This document shows, one piece after another, positions 22,880 to 35,717 of a stretch of DNA of 64,000 nt. Within the stretch, counting starts at the first letter, position 1. Every line of letters begins with the position of its first letter. A program made the translations under genes and the position numbers. The notes beneath the pieces were generated by a model. The model did no database searches. It saw nothing but the letters and a program-made list of their open reading frames with translations, and was not told the origin of the DNA. The stretch is from Pogonophryne albipinna (lineage: Eukaryota; Chordata; Actinopteri; Perciformes; Artedidraconidae): NCBI GenBank assembly GCA_028583405.1, contig CM053263.1:2890715-2954714 (forward strand), written 5' to 3'.

Positions 22880-25800
22880 CTACAGTTCAACACATAAAAA
22901 TGAGCTATTCATCCTTAATGTGTAATGCTAAATATATGTATATGTGACAGAATCATTTTAACATTAACAAACCATCATTCTGTGAATTTTAGACTTATTT
23001 TCATTCTTTCTTTGACACTGCGGTTTCATTCTCAGCAGACCTTTGTAAGCTAATGAAAGGTTGATTCCCCTCTCTTATCCATCATGTGCCATCCCTTTTC
23101 CCCGCTGCTATTACTTATAGAACAACCAGTGGCCTTGTCCACACTAACCTCAAACATAAAGTGATAAGAAAAAATATACTGTGTATTGAAAAGAATAATT
23201 GAAAATGCACTTTTTGATCCTTATAACAGAAACAAAGTACTCTGTAAAGGGACCTCAATGGTTTTCTGTTATAATCCTTTAACTTGCATATAAAGTCAGC
23301 TAATGTATGTAGATGGTTGTTACTGAGACAATGACCTTGGCATGTGCACCGACTACTGACTGCTATCCAAAAATATTGATATAAAATTCTTAAATAAATG
23401 TTTAAATATTCATACATTTAAGAATTTGCATTTTTTTTTTTTTATGAAACGGTACGAGATGATCTAGGATGTCATGATTGCTGTTTGTGCTCTAATTGTT
23501 GAGATTTTGATCCTGGAGCATTATGGAAAATGAAGTCATTTTTAATTGTCTCATCTGTGGTGAGAATCACAAGTTGACACTACTTCATGTCATACTTCCC
23601 GCAGCTGGAGTAGCACACCACTAGAGGGAGGCAAAGCTCTTCTAATAGCAGGGGGTTGTCATCATTTTTATCATGTCAAAGACCCTGCTGTGTTTTATTT
23701 TAGAGCCGACCCCAATGAGCCAGTCTGGTCTCACTTGTATTTCCTAATAGCAGAGGTTTCAATAGCTGATTGTCTTGTGTTGTCTGCTTTAAAAGATACA
23801 TTGTGTCCCCACTGTCCCTCACAGAGACTTGCCACATTTGAGCAGAGCATGTTTGATGTGTCTTTTGCTCCGATACCACATTGATGATGCCTTTTTGTTA
23901 CACACTAATCAAATCCTGTTTTCTCTTCATGCATCCTCACTATTCTCGCCGCAACTGTTTCGTGTGAATCTTTTTCAATCTGTCTCTTTGCATTCACTCT
24001 GTGATCAATACTGTACACACATGCAGGATAATGTGAGCCGGAGGGAGATCCTGGGTCGAGATTGCTCACATTAGCAGGAAGTGTGTGGGGAAAACAATTG
24101 TTACGTGTGGGGTCTCCCACCATTCCACTTTGGAAAATTCTTCTAGTGTTCCCAGGTCAAACCACATTTATTCATTACACAGAGCTAGTGCAGCGTTGTG
24201 TGGTTTTACGCTCTTGTTGAGACGAGGTCTTCGTTTATTAAACACCCTGACATGCACTTATATTGTTTGTGCTGTATTGTTGCCATATGAATATGACCTA
24301 AATATTTGTCATTGAAGCGGCACTTTTCCCATAGCTCCAGATTACTTGCAAGACACTTTGGGTTCAGAGCGATCCATCATTGTCACCATTTCCGGGAAAA
24401 GTTTTTGGATGTTCTCCAAAAGTTTGGCTTCATTGACCCCATAGAGTCTGTCAGTCCCCTTTACTTCATCAGCTATAGGATGGCTCTCATTTCCTGCCCA
24501 TGTCACACATACCAAAAAGTGGCACACTCATACTGACGAGATATCACAGGCGGAGGTTGCACACATTAGCATGCGATTTACACACTTATCCAGAAGAGAC
24601 CCATGAGGGAGAATTGGAAGCATCTGGAGATTTACCACTCCCATGTGTGGAGGCCTCTCTGCGCCACAATCTCACACCCGCCACCCTCATCACAATGTAG
24701 CCGTAGGGGCGGTATTCCAAGCTGAAGAAAGTACCTAAGAACACATGTTGCAATATTATTTATCTGTTGCAGAGAACTATAAAACAAGCAATTTATTCAG
24801 GAATTAGCAAAAACAAAAAATTATTGATGCCATCTCTGAACTAAACTATAAAGAGACGTTCGCCACGGCTGTTTACTTGAGTGAAAAACACTTTGTTTAT
24901 CCGCCCTGTGATTCAGATCCCTTTCTTCTTTGGCCCATGTTGCATCTTTCTATTAAGTCATGAATATCGTTTTTTGGGTGACCCAGCTGACAAAAACAAA
25001 ACCAAACAACGTCCTTGGTGAAGATGAAGAATGCATTGTCTCGTGGACAATTCTGTACATGTCCCTTTGCCTGTGAGCGTGCACTTGATTTATGTCTTTT
25101 CTGCGTCTATAAGGCGTTGAGCTCTCGTAAAAAACGTATTCTGGCAGCGATTGTCTCACAACGTGCACCTGTGTTCAATATGTGCAGGAGAACTCAAAGC
25201 CTCAGTTGTGGTGATGGAATACTGCGGAGCTTTTAGCATAATGGATGTGTGGGAAAGGACTTCTGTGGCACGTTTTGTGCTGACTGGAACAAGGCTGAAC
25301 TTGTACAAGTGTGGTTAAGAATTCATTGTGATAGCATTGTTCTTAAAATGGCCTCCGTGTGGATGTCTACATTTACATCTACACAAAACAGTGTTTGGTC
25401 CTGAAACAAAACGAGGACTATTGCTTTGTCCGAGTCTTTCCCAGGCCATTGTGTCTGACTAGACCTGCCTGAAGCCATGTAAATATACAGACAATATAAT
25501 GTCAACACTTTGTGGAGAAGTACTTTGAAGTTAAGGCCATCACAATTACTCTACCAAGGTGGTTTAGATTAGCTTGAATGTTAGTGAGCATTTGTCAGCT
25601 GGTAAAGGCTTTTGGAAGTAGACTTTAAAGCAACAAAACAAAGGTCTGAATACTAAATTATAGACTAAATCATCTTTACGAAAACAGCACGTGGATGAAT
25701 TTCCTTTTACATAAACACTGTCAGTGAATACCTGTTTCCAGTGTTTAAACGCTCACCGTCTATCTAGTAGCTCCAACAGATTAGCTACATTTGGGACTCC

Positions 25801-28800
25801 TTTTCAATTTAAGATATGAAATGTAGCGATTCAGACTCACCTCTCACTGAGTTTGTGCCAGGCCTGTACACACATTGCGGTAGCTCCGGCCATAAATGTG
25901 TTGGACAGATTTCCACAGGATCAAAGGCGTAGGGGAGGAGATGGCGTGTGGAAATAACTTCAGCACTGGACGTCAAGGCTTAGGAGCCTGAAGACCAGCA
26001 CGCCATCTGTCCTCGCTGAGTAAAAACAACGGTTATTTGGAATTTAGATTTGAGTGTAGCTGCTTACGTGAACATACGCTTCTTCTGGACATGGACATGT
26101 TATTCCATATTTTAGAGCTTATTTCTTATCTTCATTTTGAGTGTCCTTGAGGATTTTTGTCACCGTGCCATTTTCCATTGTGAAGGTGTCTTTATTTGCT
26201 GAGGGCTCAAATTTCAAATTAATAGGAAATCCATTCAAAGCTATGGAAGGAGGAAAGGAATGCATTTAAGAAGCGATTATGTTTGCAGAAATTCTCGAGA
26301 GAAAGAGGCTGAGATCTTTTCATTGGGATTTATTCTTTAAAAATCTCGTTTTTAAGTCAACGCTTATTTCCACAACAATATAGGGTTTCAGTACTTCTTC
26401 CTATGTGTTTCTTGGTAGGGTTTTTTAGGATAAATTAAAGTCTTGAGTGATGAGTCACAGGTTCAGAAAACAACATTTCTGCTGCAGAAAACTGTTTATT
26501 TTTTGACTTTTTTTGACTTTGGAATTTCTTAATAGTTTTACATATAGAGTTCTTGTCAAAACAATTATAATATTTGGGTGAAATGGCCGCCATGCAAATA
26601 CACATACCTTCATTTTGATAAGTCATAATCCAATAAGTTTGGGAACCTCTGTCTTAAAGCAGACTTCGTTTTGTGCTGCCTTTTAATAACACGTTAGCTA
26701 TGCAATTAAACTAATCAATAATATGATAAAGCCGAAAAATGGGGCCTAGCATCAGCCCAACTTTTGGCCATTTAGCAAATATCCATTCTGGGTGATGTTG
26801 ATATAGTTGGTGAAGACTTGGCAGCTTCAGGGTTTATGGTTTATACTGACCGCTGTTAGCTGAGTGCATACCCCAGACCCCTAAATGTTTCTCCCTAGCT
26901 TCATTCCCAGTACCCCCGCAGTTGAGAAAGCTGTGGTTTCTGAGATATGTGTGTGTGTGTGTGGGAGGGTCTTTGACCATGGGAGAATGAGTCTAGATGG
27001 AAACAAACTTCAGAAAGTGTTTCAAGACGTCATTTCAAAAGCCGGCTGTCTGATAATGATGATGAGTTGGTGAGAGCGTTGATCGATACTAAACAGATGA
27101 CGGGGTGTTCGCAAGGTTACTCCACCACATAGTGATTGATTGCACAGGTACCGTGGTGGTACATGGAGAAAGAGCGATAAAGCAGGAGCGTAGAGAAGTG
27201 TTTCCAGTGTCCGTGCACTCTGGAAACCTCCTGTGATATGGATATCATAAAGTCAGACTGATGTCCTATTGTGTGCTTGACCAGCATCAACCACTTTGAT
27301 AAATACTGACAGTTAAATTAGCCTGTTTACATAATCTCCGTTTGTATATGGGTGTGTTTGTGTGGATTGTTGTGATTTGTGGTTTGAGATCAGTTTTGCT
27401 TACACTACAGTCAGCTTTAGCAGGCTGTTTCCCAGCGTGAGTCAAAGGGAAGTGTCTGTTGGGTTGAAAGAATGGCTTTCAGAGTGATGGATGTTGTGTT
27501 GCTTATGCGGTGGAGTGGGCCAACAGGATGGAATTTAATGCTTCGAGTATGTCTGGAGCGCTGCGTTTTCAGCATTCGGCATCCACTGATGGAGTCGCTA
27601 CGCTGTAATTTATATGGGCTGAGCTGGGTTTTTGTTTGAAGCCGGGATTGGAGTCTGTAAACTTTTACAAGCTGGCTGTAGCCCGATGGATTGCTCTGTC
27701 AGCTGGTTAGCATGCAGAGAGATATACTGAGCTTTATAATGCGTTGTCGGTTTTTTGTGTATTTATACTGTTGGTGTTTGTTTTTGTGGGCGTTTTGTCC
27801 TTGCGTGTCCACATGATATCAATAATCCCTACCATTCAGCTCACTGAAAAACATGACATGACAACTCATAATTTCAGGCAATTCAATATGAAGTTAAAAC
27901 AAGAAATATCCTCCTATTTTACCCATCATCAAACACAAATATTGTACATACCCACAAACAGTTAAATTATACTTTTTAATACAGATTATTTTTTAGCCAA
28001 CTTTTGAAATACTTAGGAATGTTCCTGAATGATATGGACTGGCAAGGAATTCAAACTGACCATGGCTCTGTATACGACATATTTGATTTGGTTTTGGCTA
28101 TCATTTCTGTCAACCTCCAAATCCAAGGGAAGAGGACGAAGCGGATATGATATTTGGAGGGGATGTGTATTTATCACTCACAAAAGAAAGGGCACAGGAA
28201 CAAAGTATAGCGTGAGAGGAAGTTTTGCTACTCCCTCTGAGATTGATGGCATGGAGGAGAGCATGGGAGCGACCTTGACTCGGTCATGAGAGTGGCTTCA
28301 GTTCGGAGGCGGAGACGGAGAAAGAGATTTTGTAATCAGTAAACATGCTCTGGAGTGCCCTTTAGGAAGTAAACACTTAAACACGAGGCTCGGCGCCATT
28401 ACTGCGCATGGCCTTGAGTCATGATAGAGGCAATGAAGACAGATGGCAAATTGGTGGAAAGGGAGGAGGAAGCTGTTTGCATACGATTAATAGAGAATGT
28501 AGAATAAATGAGCACAGGCTTCACACTGGCATGCACGTCCTTTGTTGTAGAAATGGCATTTTTTCATATCTGTGGAAGTTATCCATTTTATTGGACAGTA
28601 TACAGCGCTTTTGAATTTAACTTTTTCACTGAGGCAGGATCTGTTGTGGTCTCACTGGGCTTCATCATATCAATTATATTGGTCTTTCTAATTTATCCAG
28701 AATATTTGTATTACAGTATCCTTTGGGATATATGTGTTTTCCACTGTAGATATTTATATATTTGCTGTTTATTTTCTATTATTCAACCTTTTCAATATTG

Positions 28801-30079
28801 AAATGCCTGAACACATTGCTGCTGGTCAAATGAGTGTGTTTTAACTGCTCTTACATTAACAGAAATAACAGTATTCATCACCACATTTGATATCAGATGA
28901 TATCATTTGAAATTGCTTTGGTGTATGGTGGTGCAAACATCAACAACATAAGAAAACAAGGTGTAAGAGAAGGTCAAACATATAATGATTGTACAAATAA
29001 ACTATTTTTAATAAACTATTTAGCATTAAAAAAGAATAAAGACATGTATTTATACCGAATTCAAATATACAAAATAACCTAAAAAACGTAGGACAATGAC
29101 TATATGACAATATATGACAAACTACAGTGCATTATATTTTAAAGCATAATAAACTATATCTCAGACTACTGGTTTGTATGTATGTATATACAAACCAGTA
29201 TTGTTTTTTAATTTTGAATGTTATTCGATTTTTAAGACATATCTTTTCCGTATTATTCACCCTATCAAAGGTCTGATGATCATAACTTCAGCCTGTAATA
29301 CAAAGCTTTTGGAACCACTTGCTAAAAACGATTGAAACGTATTCTCCGTCCGTGTCAGAACTCTTAACATATCTCTCATTTCAAACTGACATGTAAAAAT
29401 ATTGACCAATTATTAACAGTTATACAAACTATTGTAACACATGTTCCCACAATTTGTCTCCCTCAGCTTCTCTACCATCTGTCATCGCTCAGGTCAATAA
29501 GCCGATATTCCTCCGCTAAAGTAACGTCTTAAAATACCTCCGATAAAGTCAGAAGAATGTAAACCGAGCGTGTGGATCCCTTCGTGCCGTGGCTCTCCGG
29601 GAAACAGTGTGTTTACTGAAACTAATATTCAAATTGACAGTTTCACGGCAGCAGTGCATTGAGGTATTCATCCTTATTTGATATGAATATAATGTTGACA
29701 TTAACAAAGCTGTACGGCAGGTTTGGGAACGTAAACAACAGCGTATGGTGTTTCATGGGAGTGTGAGTCTGTGTATGCATGAGGCTTTTTGAAGCGTCAA
29801 CCTTAATTTGGGTTCTCTGCGGACAGAAAGGTGTGTGTCGGACCTTAAGGGGTGCAGCTGTGGGAGCTTCACATCTGGATCTCCTTTTTCGACACTGGCT
29901 GGGAGGAAACATGTCTCAATAAATCAGGATTTATCCAGCGAACACGAGTTTGAGTGTTGGAGTTGTCCGTCCTGCTGCTGCTGCTGCTGCATCCCATCTG
30001 TGAAACACATCTGCAAATTAAATGACTCCAAGCTGACGCCATTTATAAACAAAGGAAGGCTCAGGGTGTTTCATGTAAA
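22880..30079. other. Downstream of tspan11: no gene recognised
   Basis: About 7 kb without a defensible coding exon. It contains a short inverted repeat (29168-29199, 12-bp arms) and a CTG run (29972-29990). A TG run lies near 26950. Short ORFs here have no domain signature and are not listed. Confidence 0.45.
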
Positions 30080-30855
30080 GCAGCAGTAGTATAATTAAGA
30101 AATTCCATATTATCCATGTATGAAGAAACTCTGTACTATACTTCCTTCAAATATCCTGGCAATTTATTCCGAAAAAAAGTTGCCTTTAATTGCTTTTAAA
30201 GGTCCCCTGTTATACTGTTTTTCATCAATATATTATAGGTCTCAGATATATCCAGAGCCTGTCTCTGATTGGCTGAAACACCAAACAGATCATTGTAGCA
30301 TCCCATAATCCCCTCTGTTTCAGCCCTGTTTCAAAAGTGCTGATTGAATCCCCTCCCCACGCCCCTCTGAGAGATATTTGGTTACAAAGAACTCAATGGT
30401 GCTCTAGGAGGAGATTCAGGTGATAAGGGGAGGGGGGGGGGGTTACCTTGGTTGGTGATTGGCTAATGGTTACACAAGCCAAAAATACATTATGACATCA
30501 TAAAGTGGCCAAAATCTGATCAGCTCATTTTCCTTTAAATCTTGCAAAAGTACGTTAGATTTGCGCTGAGAACTTACTTCTAGAGACCCTTAAAGAAAAT
30601 GTTCGGTTATTTTGAAGTGTGGTGGGTCTTTATGAAAGTATAGTAAAGAGAATTCCTATTAAGCACATACGGTATGAAGGAAGTCAAGTACTATACATCC
30701 TTGATAGATCCTGGCAATTTATTCCCAAAGTAAATTGCCTCACGTTCAATTGCTTTTAAATCTTGAGAACGTAGGTTGGATTTGTGAACTTTCTCCGAGT
30801 GACCCTAAAAGAAAGGTTATTTGGAAGAGTGGGGGTTCTTTGTGTATGAAAGCTG
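30080..30855. repeat. Diverged ~200-bp tandem duplication, one unit carrying a MITE
   Basis: Unit 1 is 30080-30199 plus 30539-30650; unit 2 is about 30655-30855. Shared landmarks in order are 'ctatac.tcctt', 'cctggcaatttattcc', 'aattgcttTTAAatcttg', 'gaactt' and 'aaagaaa.gtt'. Unit 1 is interrupted at TTAA by a 335-bp insert; unit 2 keeps the uninterrupted TTAA at 30756-30759. Confidence 0.75.
30200..30534. mobile_element. TTAA-target MITE, family 2, with empty site nearby
   Basis: Starts AGGTCCCCTGTTATACTG and ends ...TTTTCCT, bounded by TTAA at 30196-30199 and 30535-30538. The start matches 49053 onward closely. The right end matches only weakly. The empty target is seen in the adjacent duplicate at 30756. 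Confidence 0.8.
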
Positions 30856-31106
30856 GTTTGGTAATGCACACATATGTACATAAGATAAACACAATGATGT
30901 AGCAAATTCAAACAAAATAGAAACCAGAGGCAGCAGAGGGGCTTGCCATGTCTATATATATATATGGAGGGTCTAAATATGTGTTTATTATAGTCGTCTG
31001 AAATGTAGATCTCATGCATCTAAGGTGAATTCCTACTCCTCCTACTACAGGCTCACTTTCTGAATCAACTCCTCTTCTGCTTTTCCCTCGCAGGTGATTT
31101 GAAGAT

Positions 31107-31165
31107 ATATAGATACTTTATTTATCCCAAGTTGGGAAATAGTTTTGTCCCAGCAGCATTTTGAC
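31107..31165. repeat. LINE/SINE-type fragment ('actttatttatcccaa' motif)
   Basis: The motif 'agatactttatttatcccaagttgggaaata' is a common teleost retroelement end. Related pieces are at 47230-47300, 54866-54895, 46258-46285 and 57040-57090. Confidence 0.55.
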
Positions 31166-31242
31166 AGTCAATCTACAATAATGACTTAAAAACACTTTCC
31201 CCACATATGAATCCCCTCCAGGGTCCTTAACCTCCTGATGGA

Positions 31243-31438
31243 TGTGTATTATTACATTACATGTCATTTGTTAGACGCTTTTATCCAAAGTGACTTAATT
31301 CAGTACTGTGGACAATCCCCACAGGAGCAATTTGGGTGAAGTGTCTCAGGGACACAACGACATGCTGACTGCAGTGGGACTCAAACTTGCTATCCCCTGA
31401 TTTGAAGTCCAGCACACTACCCACTTAGCCCCAGCCTA
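31243..31438 (-). repeat. tRNA-derived SINE
   Basis: Read on the minus strand it begins with a tRNA-like head: TAAGTGGGTAGTG resembles box A and GTTTGAGTCCC resembles box B. A body follows and then a tail that includes 'ttggataaaagcgtctaaca' and a TACATTACA-like end. A plus-strand piece of the same tail type is at 53255-53303. Confidence 0.65.
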
Positions 31439-31969
31439 AATGACACTAACCTTCACCTTAGCAAACACGCAAGTACACAGACACACATGGAACCCCCCCT
31501 ATTATTAATATTATTATATTTATTTATGTCCTTATCTTTCATATGTCTATTATTATTGTTATTATTGTTATTATTTAATTTTTAGGATATTTATAACTTT
31601 TTTATTAATCTCGTTTTGTACCTTTTAATTTCATGTTTTCTTGTTATATGTTAACTAAAATAGTAAAACAAAAAGGTGATTAAAGAAATAAAGCAACAAA
31701 TAAAACGTACATAAAAATACAAGTGCAATAAACATATACAAATGAAAATGTAAAAAACAATATATACATACAGTATTCTCAGTAAAAAAGACATAAATAC
31801 ACAGAATAAGTTGGAATTCTCTATAATATACTAATCTACTGAAAAACTCCTGAATTCTACAGGGTCCAAATGTTTACCGCTGACAGTCTGGTGTTCAGAG
31901 AGCTCAGCAGACATTGGTAATCTGTTTCTTCTGTGTGGCAAGGAAAGTCTCACCAATATCGTGACCGCA

Positions 31970-31970
<1 letters not shown>

Positions 31971-32000
<30 letters not shown>
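31971..32000. repeat. (TG)15 microsatellite
   Basis: Thirty bases of uninterrupted TG. Confidence 0.97.
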
Positions 32001-32002
<2 letters not shown>

Positions 32003-32239
32003 TGTATAAAGGAAACTCTGTATGACTCTGAAACCCACATACCATCGCACAGACACTCAAACACATGGACACACACTGCCAGAACAGGATCCATGCTACA
32101 CATAACCCAGAGTTAAGACTGTCTCTGACACACATGCCTCACATTACTCCTGGCGTCTTCCCTGCTCCTCAGTGAGCTGTGTGAGTGTGGGTGCCCCAGC
32201 TTTACTTTTCACATATATTTGCATGAGAGATGCTCCCCA

Positions 32240-33145
32240 TGAGATCCAAGGTAAATATTGTACATTTCCTCCACTACATTTATTTAATAGCTTTAGTTAC
32301 TTTACAGATTTGGATGAATGATGTGAAATATAATCAACTCTTAAATCAGACTTTAGTTCCACCTGGAGTAAATTCATAAGCTACCCTGCATCATTCCAGT
32401 GGTGTAAGAAGTATTCAGATGCTTTACTTTAGTAACATTTCTAATACATTATTGTCAAAATACTTCATTACAATTAAACGTCCTGCATTTGAAATCTTAC
32501 TTGGTGAAAATACAAAAGAGTTATCAACAAAATGTACTGAAAGTATAAAAAGTACTCATTGTGTAGATATATGGCCTTTTAGTGTGTATAATTATATTTA
32601 TACAGTATTTGTGACATTTCTACAAACAGTAATATTGTTGCATCAAGTAGCATTTTACTGTTGGACACAAACAAAGTTCTGATTGACTTTTTGTTAAATA
32701 TTTAAATAATGTGACTCTTTTGTGACAAGCTTTTGAATACATGTAGTGAAGTAAAATGTAATTATTTCCCTTTTTAATTGTAGTGGAATAGAAGTATAAA
32801 GTACAAGTACCTCGAATGTACTTGCATAAATGTACTTAGTTACTTCCCACCTCTGCGGTATACAAAGTCATTCAAACTAGCTGCACCTTTACCAGCTTTG
32901 AGAACACTTTAAAGATCAATAATTATAAAACATATCATATATATTATTCTGAAATGGTCCAATCTGCACAACGACTACTTTTACTTTTGGTACTTTAACT
33001 ATATTTTGATTCTAATATTTTTGTACTTTTACATGAGTAACATTTTGATTGCAGGACTTTTAATTGTAACTGAGTATTCCTACACTCTGGTACTTCTACT
33101 TTTACTCATGTACACAATCGGAGTACTCCTCCCACCTCTGAGAGT
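32240..33145. repeat. Repeat X (inverted copy) split by repeat Y
   Basis: Repeat X is a common teleost-type element with ends rich in 'agtaaatgtacttagttac'. Its two parts here are about 32240-32393 and 32854-33145, in reverse relative to the intact copy at 61085-61575. Between them, 32395-32853 is a different but related repeat Y ('ggtgtaagaagtattcagatgcttta' to 'tacttcccacctctg'). The break falls where intact X reads 'agctaccctgcagtatacaaa'. Confidence 0.7.
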
Positions 33146-35499
33146 CAGCAGTAAACATTCAAATGACAGATGAAGTCCACTGTGATTCTCCTTCTATCCA
33201 GCAGATGGACTCGGTGCATAAAATGGCCATTTAGAGCAGGCAGGCTTTCTTTTCCAGACTCTCCTTGTTAGAAATGTAAACCTTTAACTCAGACTATGTG
33301 CTGAAGGCTGTGATGATGGTCTGCGTGAAAATCAAGTAAATCAAGTCTGTAAAATACATCAGTAAAAACAAGAGGCCACTTTACCAGAAACAGTGTTCCT
33401 CTAAAGAATGTCGCCACTCTTTGTTCCATTCCTATTCTCAGTATTTATAGATAATGCTGTGTAGTAAATGAAAATGTGGTTATGAATAAGTAATTATGTT
33501 GTTTCTCATTCGCAAGGAACAAATAGAAACAGATGCAGGAGGGGGGGGGGGGGGGGGAGTTCACATGGGCACTAAAACAATCACCATGGAGACCGCGATT
33601 AAAGTGTGTGTGTGTGTCCTTTGTGTGGTAGGCACATGCGTGTGTAGGCTCACGTGTGATGTTTCACAAAAGCTGACCCGATGTCTATTACAGCAGCGTC
33701 TGTATGTACTCTCTCTCTCGGTGTGTACGGACGGACATGCCTCCATTTGGCGAGCTCTATCAGCCATGTCCGTCTCCGGCCAACTGGTGTGTGTGTGCAA
33801 TGGTGTGTGTGAGGAGAGGAGCAGGGAGGTGTGAGTGATCATCACACCAGCAGAGGCACGGGATCTGATGCCACAATCGTCTTTTATGAATAGAATCAGG
33901 CTTACAGCAGCCCTTTTTAATGAATTACTTCATATTGATTTCAGATGTTAGCAATATTTTAGTGGTGATGGTGCAGTAACATGGCTTTAAGTGTTTCCCA
34001 CCAGAGGCAAAACCCAACATCTGGCTTTTGTCTTCAGTTGGAATGGTTGAAATTGGCATTTATTCTCAGGGTGAATGACTCTGTAACGTGACACCAGGGT
34101 GAACACGCACCATTTTTGCTCCTTTTTGGGCGCGATTCTACAATGCGCAGAAGTCATCATTTAATAAATAACATTTGTATGGATTTTGACAGTTATTACA
34201 ATTTATTAACGTAAAAACGAACAATCAATATGCTCTACTCAAAGCCACCAGACCCAGTTGAACAAAACAGTACATTTACTTTATCATTGTTGAACCCCCT
34301 TTTGAAACTCAAAAGAAGTAAAATTCACCAACTCTGGTAAAAAACGATAGATTAAATTAGTATGGGGTGTAAAAAACAACAATTAATAGCATTGATGGTG
34401 CTTTCTCATGTTAACTATACTGCCCAGCACGTTTGTGCAATCAAACGCTCTTACAAAATAAACTGAAAGGCTTTATCTTCTACTGGCAATGGTAAAGTAG
34501 TCTGTTGGCCATTTTTATTGGGATTTTTCCATTTAAAGGAACATATGGGTGCTGATTATTAACAAAACAACTATACAATACAATCAGAGAATCCACAATG
34601 CAATGCTCCTCCCAGACACTTATTGAAACGCTTCCATTATTAATTCACTTTTCACCACCGTCTTCCTCTCGGGACCCAGAGTGTCACTGCCTGCCACAGA
34701 TTTGTGCCAGTGCTCATTATGCAATCCTAAGCTTTGATAATTCCTCCAGTGCACCGTTTAATTAGAAACACATGGCCCTGAGATCGCAGAGGAGTACAGA
34801 GCCTCTAAAGTCTACACAGCCTGCGCCATGAGTAATTGTTTCTCCCTCGCTAGTGCCCAGTCATTTTTAACCTGCTGACAGCCAGCAAGCAGCAGGAGGA
34901 ATGAGAGAAAACAAGAGTATGAAATACAAATAATCCATATTGTTACGCTTTAGAAACTCGGAATCTTGCCAAGTCTAATATGTAGTCAGAATATGTCTTT
35001 ACACTTGATAAAATATATAATAACTTAAGAAGTAACAGTGCAGTGAGATATAGGGTCTTGTTTTTAGACAATGCATCTTCAAGACTCTTGAAAACATCTT
35101 ATTTTGAGTTGTATCTCAAATTAAACAAGTTTTTTTTTTAGCTGCTTGGGTTTTTGTAAAAGATGTATCATCTTGTTTCAAGAAATAAATGTTACTTGAT
35201 TTAAAAAAAAATATATATATCTTATTGTAAAATCACAAACTAACATCGGAAAACTGAAAATGTTGAGCATGTCAGGCTTATTTTGTAACACAACATTGAC
35301 TGGTAAGATATAGTTCAAAATAAGTTTTACCAGCTTATTAAAAGATCAAAGTTATCTAAATATCCCATCTCTCCCACCAGCAAATGTTCCCTTTCTATTG
35401 GCAGATTTTTTAAATTATTATAAGCAAAAACACTTTGTTTTTATCCTTTTATTTGATTTTTGAGCTGCATTTTTTCCAGTGTATTATTGGTGCAAGGTT
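33146..35499. other. No gene; possible conserved non-coding block
   Basis: Contains a 17-G run (33541-33557) and otherwise unassigned sequence. About 34660-34890 is repeat-free, has balanced composition, and includes TAATTA (34759-34764) and ATGCAAT motifs. It is a candidate enhancer on appearance only. Confidence 0.35.
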
Positions 35500-35500
35500 A

Positions 35501-35717
35501 CACTGAAAAAACTGAAATGTTGCCTTTTAATCGAATGTATTATGTCCACAGCTTCCCCATAACTGTATTAGGTTAGTTGAAAGCAATTATATTAAGTGTA
35601 GATAAAAACATATTAGGTTCAACTTAATATTATTGCTTTCAACTAACTTAATACAGTTATGTGACATGTGTTGACGTGATACATTTAATTCAAGTCAACG
35701 ATTCCGTTTTTTCAGTG
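35501..35717. mobile_element. Small MITE with CACTGAAAAAAC ends
   Basis: Ends CACTGAAAAAACTGAAATG and, from the right, CACTGAAAAAACGGAATC are inverted. A second inner inverted pair surrounds the middle ('actgtattaggttagttgaaagcaat' and its complement). A related, diverged fragment lies at 60255-60380. Confidence 0.7.

Noticed and set aside
29808..30089. Cys-rich ORF around a CTG repeat
   Set aside because: The cysteine run is a translated CTG/TGC microsatellite, not a zinc-binding motif.
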